Positions 10,384 to 17,841 of a stretch of DNA of 33,118 bases are shown here, in pieces; position 1 is the first letter of the stretch; the number at the start of each line of letters is the position of its first letter. The notes beneath the pieces are model-generated. The model searched no databases. It was not told the origin of the DNA and was given only the letters and a program-made list of their open reading frames with translations. The translations under genes and the position numbers were made by a program. The stretch comes from Vibrio tasmaniensis 1F-187 (lineage in GTDB: Bacteria; Pseudomonadota; Gammaproteobacteria; Enterobacterales; Vibrionaceae): assembly GCF_000272405.2 (NCBI RefSeq), contig NZ_AJZM02000372.1:1-33118 (forward strand), read 5' to 3'.

Positions 10384-10411
10384 ACATGAGGATGACAAAT
10401 GTAAATTCAAG
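10384..10411 (-). promoter_or_regulatory. Sigma-32 (heat-shock) promoter of htpG
   Basis: On the minus strand CTTGAAT (10411-10405), 13 nt, then CCTCATGT (10391-10384). The sigma-32 consensus is CTTGAAA and CCCCATNT with 11-16 nt between, so the match is 6/7 and 7/8. It predicts a leader of about 70 nt. Confidence 0.75.
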
Positions 10412-10576
10412 GTCAAAAAGCATAAAAACACTGTTTTTTTGATCTGTTTTTATTATCCTTGAGTGTTATAAATATAAAAGAACATAAAAGAAGCCATGAT
10501 TTGGTGAAGAATTAACAGAACTTCACCTGAGATTTGTCTATTTCGCACCCCAAATCATCTAAAATAGAAGAGTTCA

Positions 10577-11488
10577 ATGAGCAATATCGGCACAAAGTTT
10601 ATTCTCGCACAGCGGTTCGTATTTGACCCAAATAGCAACTCACTTGTTGATCAGATGAGCGACGGTGAAGTCGTACGCCTTGGCAGCAATGAAAGCCGCA
10701 TTCTCCTAATGCTGTCAGAAAGACCCAATGAAGTTATCACTCGTAACGAATTACACGAATATGTTTGGCGAGACCAAGGCTTTGAGGTGGACGACTCCAG
10801 CTTAACGCAAGCGGTATCAACACTCAGAAAAATGCTAAAAGACTCAACCAAGTCTCCTGCATTTGTTAAGACAGTTCCTAAACGCGGTTACCAATTTATT
10901 GCGACTGTTGAACGCTCAGCACCACTGTCATCAAACGATCAGCCAACAACAGCTGAAATTGCAGAAAATGACGTAGAACCTATCTTAACGTTTGCCAATA
11001 CCACATTAGCTGATGAGGTCATCACTGAAACTATCGACCCAGAGCCAATTGCAAAGGCTCAAGAGCCCCATGTCGAATCGGAACAGGCGACCAATCAGGC
11101 TGAACCTAAAACTGAAAGCCCAAATAAAATGTTAACGTTTGGAATATTGCTTGTCGCTTTCATCATGCCAGTACTCGTTTTAACGTTAACGAACCCAGCA
11201 GAGTCAGAGTTTCGAACATTAGCAGAGGTTAATGGTGTCAAAGTTCAAACACCAATTAACCACCCAACTCTGACTAGTTGGCTACCAGCGATAGAGAAAT
11301 GTGTATTGCGTTACAACACCAACCACACAGGCATGCTAAAGCCAACTGAGGTGATTGCAACAGGCGGGCAAGGTAACAATCTAGCTCTAAACTATATTCA
11401 CCCTCAAGATTACTCGAGCGAGAATGTAACTCTAAGAATTTACGCAAACCAGTCGGATGTAAACGACATTTGTAACGGTGGTCAGTAA
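10577..11488 (+). CDS. toxR: Membrane-bound transcriptional regulator ToxR
   Basis: An inner-membrane DNA-binding regulator that senses bile, pH and osmolarity and, in vibrios, controls the OmpU/OmpT-type porins and, in V. cholerae, virulence genes. Its 303 aa show an N-terminal winged-helix domain at about 5-110 with 'RLGSNESRIL', 'VWRDQGFEVDDSSLTQA' and 'KTVPKRGYQ', all nearly identical to V. cholerae ToxR. A variable acidic tether spans 111-184 and a single membrane helix 185-204. The periplasmic domain has Cys242 and Cys299, matching the known disulfide pair. The start at 10577 is set by GAAGAG just upstream and an in-frame stop at 10565; the V. cholerae protein is a little longer at its N-terminus. 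toxS follows one base later. Confidence 0.97.
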   Translation: MSNIGTKFILAQRFVFDPNSNSLVDQMSDGEVVRLGSNESRILLMLSERPNEVITRNELHEYVWRDQGFEVDDSSLTQAVSTLRKMLKDSTKSPAFVKTVPKRGYQFIATVERSAPLSSNDQPTTAEIAENDVEPILTFANTTLADEVITETIDPEPIAKAQEPHVESEQATNQAEPKTESPNKMLTFGILLVAFIMPVLVLTLTNPAESEFRTLAEVNGVKVQTPINHPTLTSWLPAIEKCVLRYNTNHTGMLKPTEVIATGGQGNNLALNYIHPQDYSSENVTLRIYANQSDVNDICNGGQ

Positions 11489-11489
11489 C

Positions 11490-12005
11490 ATGAAATTAAA
11501 AGTATCCATTATTTTACTGGTTATCTCTGCTTTCTTTAGCGGTTGGTTGTACTGGGGTAGCGATGCAAAAGTAGAGCGTTTGCTGACACAACACGAATGG
11601 CAATCGAAAATGGTGACGCTGATTAGCGATCTCAAGCAAGAGGATTCAATCGGACCACTGCGTAAAGTTGAGTTGTCATCGAATGCAAAATACCTACCAA
11701 ATGGTACGTATTTGAGAATGTCAGTGGTTAGGTTGTATAGCACTCAGACTGCACCCGCAAACGTCATCAATATCTCCGAAACAGGTCAGTGGGATATCAA
11801 CGATAACTATTTACTGATTTCGCCAACGGAGTTTAAAGATGTGACTTCTGCTGAGCGCCAAGATTTTTCGGAAGAGCAGCTAGAACTGATAACTCAAGTG
11901 ATTAAGATGGATGCAGAGCAAAGCCGACGCATTGATATTATTAATCAGAAAGCACTGCTGCTCACTAGCTTAAATCATGGTTCTACTGTGTTATTCTCAA
12001 ACTAA
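11490..12005 (+). CDS. toxS: ToxR-stabilising periplasmic protein ToxS
   Basis: An inner-membrane protein whose periplasmic domain binds ToxR, stabilises it and forms the bile-sensing heterodimer. The chosen ATG at 11490 lies one base after the toxR stop and gives 171 aa, close to 173 in V. cholerae. A GTG at 11478 would add four residues and overlap toxR. One N-terminal helix (about 4-23) is followed by the conserved 'SGWLYWGSDAKVE' and 'HEWQSKMVTLISD', which closely match V. cholerae ToxS. It is translationally linked to toxR and ends at a strong terminator. Confidence 0.95.
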   Translation: MKLKVSIILLVISAFFSGWLYWGSDAKVERLLTQHEWQSKMVTLISDLKQEDSIGPLRKVELSSNAKYLPNGTYLRMSVVRLYSTQTAPANVINISETGQWDINDNYLLISPTEFKDVTSAERQDFSEEQLELITQVIKMDAEQSRRIDIINQKALLLTSLNHGSTVLFSN

Positions 12006-12083
12006 TATTGTCTCAAACTAAAATCAGATTAAGCTAAAACTCAACAGTGATTTACTGTATATCATTAAACGATATACCAATAG

Positions 12084-12107
12084 AAAGGGGCATGATGCCC
12101 CTTTTTT
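12084..12107 (+). terminator. Rho-independent terminator of toxRS
   Basis: AAAGGGGCAT and ATGCCCCTTTTTT form a compact GC-rich hairpin with a T run, about 80 nt after the toxS stop. Confidence 0.92.
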
Positions 12108-12115
12108 ATTAACTG

Positions 12116-12121
12116 TTGACA
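12116..12121 (+). promoter_or_regulatory. Consensus -35 hexamer before the Rdx-family gene
   Basis: A perfect TTGACA lies 34 nt before the start codon. The best -10 candidate, TAGAAT at 12136-12141, is only 14 nt away, so the full promoter is uncertain. Confidence 0.35.
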
Positions 12122-12155
12122 TCAAACTACTGTTTTAGAATTTTTAGGGGTATCT

Positions 12156-12467
12156 ATGAATACAGAACCAAGCTCGGTAAGTGCATCAATCACCAAGGCA
12201 ACCATCGCAATACACTATTGTCGTCAATGCAATTGGATGCTTCGTTCTAGTTGGTTATGCCAAGAGTTACTGCATACTTTCAGTGAAGAGATAGAGCAAG
12301 TGAGTTTACACCCTGATACCGGAGGTCGATTTGAGGTTTTTTGTAATGGAATACAGATTTGGGAAAGAAAAGCGGACGACGGTTTTCCTGAGGCTAAAGT
12401 TCTGAAGCAAAGAGTGCGAAACATCATTGCTCCAGACAGGGACCTCGGCCACGTAGACTCAAAGTAA
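12156..12467 (+). CDS. SelT/SelW/SelH (Rdx) family thioredoxin-like protein
   Basis: A 103-aa cytosolic protein of the Rdx family, the cysteine form of vertebrate selenoprotein W. The redox motif is Cys22-Arg-Gln-Cys25 in 'IHYCRQCNWMLR'; in selenoproteins the second cysteine is selenocysteine. The TGC codon here confirms ordinary cysteine. 'HPDTGGRFEV' (about 49-58) and 'IWERKADDGFPEAKVLKQRVR' (about 66-86, one mostly conserved block) are typical of the bacterial members. The ribosome site AGGGG at 12146-12150 supports the start. The biological partner is unknown; a thiol-redox role is inferred from the family. Confidence 0.9.
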   Translation: MNTEPSSVSASITKATIAIHYCRQCNWMLRSSWLCQELLHTFSEEIEQVSLHPDTGGRFEVFCNGIQIWERKADDGFPEAKVLKQRVRNIIAPDRDLGHVDSK

Positions 12468-12497
12468 GCCTTTTCTAACGCCGCCGATTGAGTTTAT

Positions 12498-13043
12498 TTA
12501 AAGCTCGCCACTCACAATTACGTCACCCTCAAGGCTAATAACTTTGAACGTTTTATTTTCATATACACCGTAGCTAGCTGCGTGGCCATCTCGTGGGAAT
12601 GTCACCGAGCTAGGATTAAAGATAAAGATGTCATCTTGGTATTCAGCAACAGGAATATGGGTATGACCATGGGCAATAATATCACCCGCCTTCAGCGCGG
12701 GGCGTTTATTAGTGTTGTACAAATGACCATGAGTTAGAAAAATACGTTGGCCTGATTCTAATAGTACCCACGAGTAATCCATCATCATTGGAAAAGACAA
12801 CAACATCTGATCCACTTCGCTATCGCAGTTACCACGAACAGCAATGATCTCTTGAGAAAACGCATTCAACTTCTCTGCAACCGTCGGCGGGTTGTATCCT
12901 TCAGGGATCGGGTTTCTTGGACCATGATTCAGAATGTCACCCAATAGCACTAAATATTGCGCACCAGACGCTTGGTAGAGTTCTAATACCTTTTCTGTTG
13001 CTGGCAGCGAACCGTGTAGGTCTGAAGCAAAAAATAATTTCAC
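12498..13043 (-). CDS. yfcE: YfcE-type metallophosphodiesterase
   Basis: A manganese-dependent phosphodiesterase of the calcineurin-like family; E. coli YfcE hydrolyses artificial phosphodiesters and its natural substrate is unknown. Its 181 aa compare with 184 in E. coli. All five metal-binding blocks are visible: Asp8 and His10 in 'SDLHGS', Asp36 and His40 in 'GDILNHGPRN', Asn72 in 'RGNCD', His105 in 'THGH', and His127/His129 in 'HGHTH'. It converges on the Rdx gene with only about 30 nt between the two stops. The next gene upstream on the same strand starts the DUF1538 operon's last member, 47 nt away, so partial co-transcription is possible. Confidence 0.93.
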   Translation of the reverse strand: MKLFFASDLHGSLPATEKVLELYQASGAQYLVLLGDILNHGPRNPIPEGYNPPTVAEKLNAFSQEIIAVRGNCDSEVDQMLLSFPMMMDYSWVLLESGQRIFLTHGHLYNTNKRPALKAGDIIAHGHTHIPVAEYQDDIFIFNPSSVTFPRDGHAASYGVYENKTFKVISLEGDVIVSGEL

Positions 13044-13090
13044 ACGTACTTCTCCATAAAATTTATGAGCCTATTGTACGTATCTAACAG

Positions 13091-13498
13091 CTACACGTCA
13101 TCTCTCGCCATACCGTTGATCACGATATTATTGTAACTAACCATACCAACTATTTTATGGTCACTGACCACAGGGGCACGACTGATACCAAAGCGTTCAA
13201 ACAGGCGAGCACAATACTTCACATTCATATCGGCAGACACGCTTAGCGCTGGCTTGGTCATGATCTCATAAACATTGGTTCGCTTTGGAGATCGGTTCTT
13301 AGCCAGTACTTTCTTGGCAATATCATTCATCAATACGATGCCGTATTCGTCATCTTCGTGGCGCTTATCGACAATGATAGCTTTCACTTTGTGCTTCTTA
13401 GCCATCTCTATCGCTTCCAACACAGTGGTTAGCCCATCGATAATCACATATGTATTAGCCATTACATCGCTTACTCGGATTTTTTCACTGCCACTCAT
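13091..13498 (-). CDS. Two-CBS-domain protein, last gene of the DUF1538 operon
   Basis: A 135-aa soluble protein made almost wholly of two CBS motifs: about residues 8-70 ('RVSDVMANTYVIIDG...GIVLMNDI') and 76-132 ('NVYEIMTKPALSVSAD...KIVGMVSYNNIV'). CBS pairs bind adenosine nucleotides (ATP, AMP, SAM) and act as energy or ionic-strength sensors, often gating ion transporters. Its ATG overlaps the stop of the PII-like gene as ATGA (13495-13498), so translation is coupled. Inferred role: regulatory partner of the DUF1538 membrane pair. The ligand is not predictable from the sequence. Confidence 0.88.
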   Translation of the reverse strand: MSGSEKIRVSDVMANTYVIIDGLTTVLEAIEMAKKHKVKAIIVDKRHEDDEYGIVLMNDIAKKVLAKNRSPKRTNVYEIMTKPALSVSADMNVKYCARLFERFGISRAPVVSDHKIVGMVSYNNIVINGMARDDV

Positions 13499-13845
13499 AA
13501 CTCGTCCTCCACAACCTTGGTTAACGTCTCAACTTGGTGCGCAACGCCTACAGCATCTTCAACATCGATCTGCACTGCTATCCCTTGCCCTGACTCTTGG
13601 TCAAACTCCCCGACTTCACCGATAGTTTCTAGAATATGCCTAGCTAGGTGCTCCTCGACGACAAACAGCAGCACATCTTTTTGCACCTCTAACGTTAACC
13701 CAAAGAAGGTGCGCTTTTGGTTTAGCCCCTGCCCTCTGGCATTGTTAATCACGGTTGCCCCTGTTGCACCCGCATCACGCGCGGCGTCGAGCACGATATC
13801 GGTCTTGCTCTCTTCTACAAACGCTAAGATAAGTTTAAAGCGCAT
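13495..13845 (-). CDS. PII-like signalling protein in the DUF1538 operon
   Basis: A 116-aa protein with the PII-like ferredoxin fold pattern: '[26 protein letters not shown]' (two segments, residues 1-26) resembles the first strand and helix of GlnB, and 'GQGIAVQIDVEDAVGV' near the C-terminus occupies the place of the GlnB 'GDGKIF' loop. The T-loop region (about 36-55) has no GlnB-type uridylylation tyrosine in the expected context, so control by ligand binding rather than GlnD is likely (inference). It overlaps the preceding DUF1538 gene by 11 nt and the following CBS gene by 4 nt. PII proteins often trim-bind membrane transporters next to which they are encoded, as GlnK does with AmtB. Confidence 0.82.
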   Translation of the reverse strand: MRFKLILAFVEESKTDIVLDAARDAGATGATVINNARGQGLNQKRTFFGLTLEVQKDVLLFVVEEHLARHILETIGEVGEFDQESGQGIAVQIDVEDAVGVAHQVETLTKVVEDEL

Positions 13846-14629
13846 CTTTGCTCTCCTTAGAGGATTGTGATCGGTTTAGCCATTGCGTTATTTGTGCATA
13901 CCCCATCACGGATATAATTGGAAATAAGCTCGCGAAAGCAATCAACCCAAAGCCATCAATTAGCGGATTTCTTCCTGGCACCGTTGACGCGAGTCCCAAC
14001 CCAAGTGCCGTCACTAAAGGAACCGTCACCGTTGATGTCGTAACCCCACCAGAATCGTAAGCCAATGGAATAATCAATTTGGGAGCATAAAAGGTCTGAA
14101 TCACCACAATGACATAACCAACAATGATGTAGTAATGGATAGGGTCGCCAGCCACGATGCGATAACTACCTAGCGATATGCCAATCGCTACGCCTAACGC
14201 CACGGAGATCCTCAGCCCGTTAACACTGATACTGCCACCGGAAACTTGGTTTGCCTTAATAGCAACGGCGATCAAAGAAGGCTCGGCTATCGTGGTACTG
14301 AAACCAATACAAAACGCGAAAAGGTAAACCCAGTAATAATCAAACCAAACTAAGGCAAGGCCTGAACTGACCTTGAACTCAGTCAAAAAACTTGGTTCGG
14401 TGAGTTGCATTGCCATAGTCTCCCCTAAAGGAAACAGCGCGAGCTCTAACCCCATCAAAAAGAGCGACAACCCAAGAATGACGTAAAAGAAACCTATCAG
14501 CACTTTGCCTAAGTTATTAACTGGCTTGCGCAGCACCGCTAATTGGAAACCGAAGATGATCACCGCAATCGGAATCACATCCATGACAGTACCAAGAAAG
14601 GTGTCGATAAATTGCTGAGCACTGATCAT
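13835..14629 (-). CDS. DUF1538 membrane protein, second of a tandem pair
   Basis: A 264-aa inner-membrane protein with about six to seven helices. It has the DUF1538 motifs '[11 protein letters not shown]' (109-119) and '[10 protein letters not shown]' (191-200), then '[17 protein letters not shown]'. It is paralogous to the 244-aa protein upstream, sharing these blocks at the same spacing. Its ATG overlaps the upstream stop as ATGA (14626-14629). From memory, a DUF1538 pair called UmpAB from Halomonas was reported as a two-component Na+(Li+,K+)/H+ antiporter; that function is a hypothesis here. The acidic residue in TIAEP and the Asp of YDSGG are candidate ion-binding sites. Confidence 0.88.
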   Translation of the reverse strand: MISAQQFIDTFLGTVMDVIPIAVIIFGFQLAVLRKPVNNLGKVLIGFFYVILGLSLFLMGLELALFPLGETMAMQLTEPSFLTEFKVSSGLALVWFDYYWVYLFAFCIGFSTTIAEPSLIAVAIKANQVSGGSISVNGLRISVALGVAIGISLGSYRIVAGDPIHYYIIVGYVIVVIQTFYAPKLIIPLAYDSGGVTTSTVTVPLVTALGLGLASTVPGRNPLIDGFGLIAFASLFPIISVMGYAQITQWLNRSQSSKESKDAL

Positions 14630-15360
14630 GTCACCACCATCCCGTAGACCATGACAAACATCATCGGCAGCAGTGAAGCAAAGGCGATCAATCCAAAGCC
14701 ATCAATCATCGGATTTCTCCCTTTAATCGCAGAGGCTAAACCCACTCCCAATGCGGTCACTAACGGAACGGTAATGGTCGATGTAGTCACTCCGCCAGAG
14801 TCGTACGCAATCCCAATGATGTTTTCAGGGGCAAATGCAGTGAGCACCACCACTCCAATATAACCTCCGATGATCATGTACTGAATTGGCCAACCTTTTA
14901 AGATTCGCAGCACCCCAAGTAAGATGGCGATCCCCACCGACAATGCTACGGTGAAACGCAAGCCATCGGCGTACTGTTCCATTTCGTCTAGAGAGTTAGG
15001 AATAACACCACCTTCAGCGGCCACTTCTGCTGCTTCGGCGGCCACTGCGGTTAATGCGGGTTCCGCAATGGTGGTACCAAACCCTAAACAGAAAGCGAAG
15101 GTCAATAACCAAAACACGCTCCCCTTACGAGCAAAAGCTTGAGCCATCGACTCGCCGATTGGGAACAGACCCATTTCAAGGCCAAAGATAAAAAAAGTCA
15201 GTCCAAAAACCACCAGCACTAAGCCAGTTAGAATAGACAACAGATGAGGGAGTGGTTCTTGCAAAACAACAAGCTGGAAGAAAGCAATCACAGCCACGAT
15301 CGGCAAGAGATCCCTTAGGCTACCTAACATGGCTCGAAACAAAGCAAGCACTGCCGTCAT
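14626..15360 (-). CDS. DUF1538 membrane protein, first of a tandem pair
   Basis: A 244-aa inner-membrane protein opening the four-gene leftward operon. It shows helices at about 18-35, 40-66, 83-108, 135-153, 160-178 and 218-240, with '[11 protein letters not shown]' at 93-103 and '[10 protein letters not shown]' at 186-195, matching its paralogue. '[14 protein letters not shown]' (60-73) is mirrored by '[14 protein letters not shown]' in the partner. An Ala/Glu-rich loop '[12 protein letters not shown]' (107-118) separates the halves and differs from the partner, whose loop is shorter. A strong ribosome site AGGAG (plus positions 15366-15370) lies 5 nt before the ATG. It is likely a subunit of an ion transporter formed with the next gene. 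Confidence 0.88.
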   Translation of the reverse strand: MTAVLALFRAMLGSLRDLLPIVAVIAFFQLVVLQEPLPHLLSILTGLVLVVFGLTFFIFGLEMGLFPIGESMAQAFARKGSVFWLLTFAFCLGFGTTIAEPALTAVAAEAAEVAAEGGVIPNSLDEMEQYADGLRFTVALSVGIAILLGVLRILKGWPIQYMIIGGYIGVVVLTAFAPENIIGIAYDSGGVTTSTITVPLVTALGVGLASAIKGRNPMIDGFGLIAFASLLPMMFVMVYGMVVT

Positions 15361-15660
15361 CGCAACTCCTAGTCATTGAAATTGTGTCTGGTTATTAATT
15401 ACTAATAATCATGGCAAATCCTTATCATTCCTTATGTGACAAATATTACGCAGTTGGTAACATATCGGAGTAAAGTGCATAAGTGTGATAGCGGTATACA
15501 TCCTAACCTGATGAATTTAATTTCATTCTTTCGTAAATTGATACGGCGTAATTTGGGTATCACACGATTGAAACCTTATGATCGTTATAGTGATTTTTTC
15601 GTATTGATTGGCGTTCAAAAACAAGCCATGTCTATAATTATGTTTAATAGGGAGATTGGT
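15361..15660. other. Divergent regulatory region between the DUF1538 operon and yfcH
   Basis: About 300 bp. A perfect -10 hexamer TATAAT lies at 15633-15638 with no good -35 at 16-18 nt, placing a possible yfcH start site near 15645. Reading upstream from the yfcH ATG stays open for 75 codons but without coding character; see rejected items. Confidence 0.45.
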
Positions 15661-16575
15661 ATGAAGATATTGTTAACTGGTGGTACGGGATTTATTGGTT
15701 CTGAATTGGTCAAAAGTTGGAATACTGACGATGTGACATTGTTGACACGGAGCCCCGAAAAAGCGAAGCAAAACCTAAATCACCTGAACCAGAATAACCT
15801 TCATTACATTCAATCTCTTGATGAGCTCAGTGATCTCAATGACTTTGATGTGGTGGTCAACCTCGCGGGTGAACCGATTGCCGATAAGCGTTGGAGTACA
15901 GAGCAAAAAGAGAGGATCTGTAACAGCCGCTGGCACATCACTGAAAAGCTGGTCGAATTAATTCATGCCAGTAGCAACCCACCACACGCTTTTATTAGCG
16001 GCTCAGCCGTCGGTTACTATGGCGATCAACAACAACACCCATTTGATGAATCACTACAAGTAGAAGACGAAAGTTTTCCTCACAAAGTCTGCGCGCACTG
16101 GGAAGATATAGCCAAGAGAGCCCAATCCGATGAGACGCGTGTGATACTACTAAGAACGGGGATTGTGTTAGGTAAAAATGGCGGTGCGTTGAAGAAGATG
16201 CTAATGCCCTACAAACTCGGAGTAGGCGGACCACTTGGTTCAGGCGAACAGTACATGCCTTGGATTCACATGCTTGATATGGTGAGAGCCATCAACCACT
16301 TATTGTCAACTCCTCACGCTCAAGGGGAATTTAATATGTGTGCCCCGCACCCTGTCACCAACAAACTGTTCAGCAGTACACTCGCCAAGCAACTACGCCG
16401 ACCTCATTTCTTATTCACTCCGAAATGGGCAATGTCGCTTCTGATGGGTGAATCTTCTTGTCTGCTCTTTGACAGCATTCGTTCCAAACCAAAGAAACTC
16501 ACTGAAATAGGATTTATCTTTAGTTACTCAAGAATAGAACCAGCCTTAAAAAACTTGTTACAACATCAAGATTAA
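15661..16575 (+). CDS. yfcH: YfcH/TIGR01777-family NAD(P)-binding epimerase-like protein
   Basis: A 304-aa extended short-chain dehydrogenase of unknown substrate; the family is related to nucleotide-sugar epimerases and to the SulA-domain protein YfcH of E. coli (297 aa). The Rossmann loop is GGTGFIG at 7-13. 'LAGEPIADKRWS', 'SGSAVGYYG' and 'RTGIVLG' are family-specific blocks, and 'PWIHMLDMV' precedes the C-terminal domain. AGGGAG at 15649-15654, 6 nt before the ATG, and the immediate Rossmann start fix the start at 15661 even though the frame stays open back to 15436. The SDR gene follows after 43 nt, so they are probably co-transcribed. Confidence 0.92.
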   Translation: MKILLTGGTGFIGSELVKSWNTDDVTLLTRSPEKAKQNLNHLNQNNLHYIQSLDELSDLNDFDVVVNLAGEPIADKRWSTEQKERICNSRWHITEKLVELIHASSNPPHAFISGSAVGYYGDQQQHPFDESLQVEDESFPHKVCAHWEDIAKRAQSDETRVILLRTGIVLGKNGGALKKMLMPYKLGVGGPLGSGEQYMPWIHMLDMVRAINHLLSTPHAQGEFNMCAPHPVTNKLFSSTLAKQLRRPHFLFTPKWAMSLLMGESSCLLFDSIRSKPKKLTEIGFIFSYSRIEPALKNLLQHQD

Positions 16576-16618
16576 TTCTTTACCCTTGAGCGATAAAGAC
16601 TCTAATGAAGGATTAAGC

Positions 16619-17446
16619 GTGAACAAGTCGATTCTGATCACCGGTTGCTCAACGGGTATTGGCTATACATGTGCGCATGCACTACAAAAGCGTGGTTTCC
16701 ACGTCATTGCATCGTGTCGTCATCCGCAAGATGTACAGCGTCTGCAAGATGAGGGACTGACCTGCATACAGCTCGACCTTTCTAACCAAGAAAGCATTGA
16801 ACAAGCTGCACAACTTGCTATTGAGCTAGCGCCTAACGGATTATATGGTTTATTCAATAACGGCGCTTATGGTCAAGCTGGCGCGCTAGAAGACTTACCA
16901 ACCCAAGGTCTCAGAGAGCAATTCGAAACCAACTTCTTTGGCTGGCATCATCTTGTTTGTCAGATACTTCCGCACATGCGCGAACGCGGCGAAGGTCGAA
17001 TCGTACAAAACAGTTCCGTATTAGGCTTTGCAGCCATGAAATATCGTGGTGCTTACAACGCTTCAAAGTTCGCGCTAGAAGGCTGGACAGATACGTTACG
17101 TTTAGAACTGCATGGCAGTGGTATTAATATCTCGTTATTGCAGCCAGGTCCAATAGAAACCCAATTTAGAAATAATGCCCTGAAAGCTTTCAATAAATGG
17201 ATCACCATTGCTGGCAGCGCTCATCAAGAAGCTTATCAACAACAAAAAGACCGACTCGAAAAAGAATCATCGAACAACGCTTTTGTTCTCCCGCCTGAAA
17301 GTTGTATTGAACCGGTTTATCACGCACTCACCGCCGATAAGCCCAAACTCAGATACCGAGTGACGACCCCAACTAAAGTGTTCGCGGTATTGAAAAGAAT
17401 TCTACCGAGTCGCTTGCTAGACCCTATTTTGAGAAAAGCAGCATAA
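16619..17446 (+). CDS. ybbO: YbbO-type short-chain dehydrogenase/reductase
   Basis: A 275-aa cytosolic NAD(P)H-dependent oxidoreductase orthologous to E. coli YbbO, reported to act on aldehydes. The cofactor loop TGCSTGIG is at 8-15 and the active site YNASK follows 'NSSVLGFAAMKYRG'. 'LQPGPIETQF' is the usual PG motif. The start is GTG at 16619, supported by AAGGA at 16608-16612; a TTG at 16586 has no ribosome site. The normally conserved NNAG motif reads NNGA here (Asn-Asn-Gly-Ala-Tyr-Gly), with E. coli YbbO reading NNAGFG. The gene lies in the same neighbourhood as cnoX, qmcA and ybbJ, as in E. coli. Confidence 0.92.
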   Translation: MNKSILITGCSTGIGYTCAHALQKRGFHVIASCRHPQDVQRLQDEGLTCIQLDLSNQESIEQAAQLAIELAPNGLYGLFNNGAYGQAGALEDLPTQGLREQFETNFFGWHHLVCQILPHMRERGEGRIVQNSSVLGFAAMKYRGAYNASKFALEGWTDTLRLELHGSGINISLLQPGPIETQFRNNALKAFNKWITIAGSAHQEAYQQQKDRLEKESSNNAFVLPPESCIEPVYHALTADKPKLRYRVTTPTKVFAVLKRILPSRLLDPILRKAA

Positions 17447-17573
17447 ATTACTAACTTTGCATCAACAGTCGCAAACTTTAATGTAACGATGTAATTTTTC
17501 CGTAACAATAAGATGTCATGATTGTCCTATCTCATCAATTATTCCCAATTGATGAACCTAATCTGGATATTTC

Positions 17574-17639
17574 ATGACTTTAAACCGCCTTAATTGGGTC
17601 GGTGTGAGTCTGGCGATTACGTTGTTTATTCTGTTTTGA
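17574..17639 (+). CDS. Possible 21-aa hydrophobic small protein or leader peptide
   Basis: The reading frame encodes MTLNRLNWVGVSLAITLFIL plus a final Phe: a short basic/polar start then one hydrophobic helix, the shape of a small membrane protein, leader peptide or type I toxin. A GGA (within CTGGAT, 17563-17568) sits about 7 nt before the ATG, and a dyad at 17534-17552 lies upstream. A large terminator follows 38 nt after the stop. No homologue is known to me. At this length it could be chance; the order small ORF, repeats, terminator is what makes it worth listing. Confidence 0.35.
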   Translation: MTLNRLNWVGVSLAITLFILF

Positions 17640-17646
17640 GTATCTT

Positions 17647-17688
17647 ACGCTATGCCTCACTGACCACCTCAATGATAACGCTATGCCT
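17647..17688 (+). repeat. Direct repeat of an 11-mer competing for the same terminator arm
   Basis: ACGCTATGCCT occurs at 17647-17657 and again at 17678-17688. Both copies are complementary to the right arm GCATAGCGT of the terminator at 17723-17731, so the RNA has two alternative pairings. Confidence 0.6.
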
Positions 17689-17740
17689 TCCCTGTTGAGA
17701 TCACCACTCTATCAACATAGAAGCATAGCGTTTTTCTATT
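17677..17740 (+). terminator. Long two-tier terminator upstream of cnoX
   Basis: AACGCTATGC (17677-17686) pairs with GCATAGCGTT (17723-17732). Inside, CTTC/GAAG continues the stem past one bulge and TGTTGA (17693-17698) pairs with TCAACA (17712-17717). A T run follows. It ends transcription coming from yfcH-ybbO or from the small ORF. Confidence 0.85.
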
Positions 17741-17841
17741 TTGGCTCTTTTTATTTGAGATAACCAAGTTAGATCTTGAAGTTACCAACATCTCCCCCCA
17801 TATTTGCAACGTACCCACAAAACACACCTCAAGGAACGTAA

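Larger units (their letters stand above)
17447..17841. other. Intergenic region between ybbO and cnoX with small ORF and large hairpin
   Basis: 395 bp holding a short dyad ATCAATT/AATTGAT (17534-17552), a 21-codon small ORF, direct repeats, a long terminator and the probable cnoX promoter (TTGAAG 17776-17781, 17 nt, CATATT 17799-17804). Confidence 0.6.

Noticed and set aside
11478..11489. GTG start for toxS overlapping toxR
   Set aside because: ATG at 11490 gives a length close to V. cholerae ToxS; the extra four residues are not family-like. Not excluded, but less likely.
13275..13870. Two plus-strand ORFs of over 110 codons opposite the CBS and PII-like genes
   Set aside because: Antisense to conserved, overlapping genes with clear domains; composition is that of a shadow frame.
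15436..15660. A 75-codon upstream extension of yfcH in the same open frame
   Set aside because: The ribosome site AGGGAG lies 6 nt before ATG 15661, the family starts at the Rossmann motif, and the extension has no family similarity.
16586..16618. TTG start for the ybbO SDR
   Set aside because: No ribosome site upstream; GTG at 16619 has AAGGA at ideal spacing and matches where conserved sequence begins.
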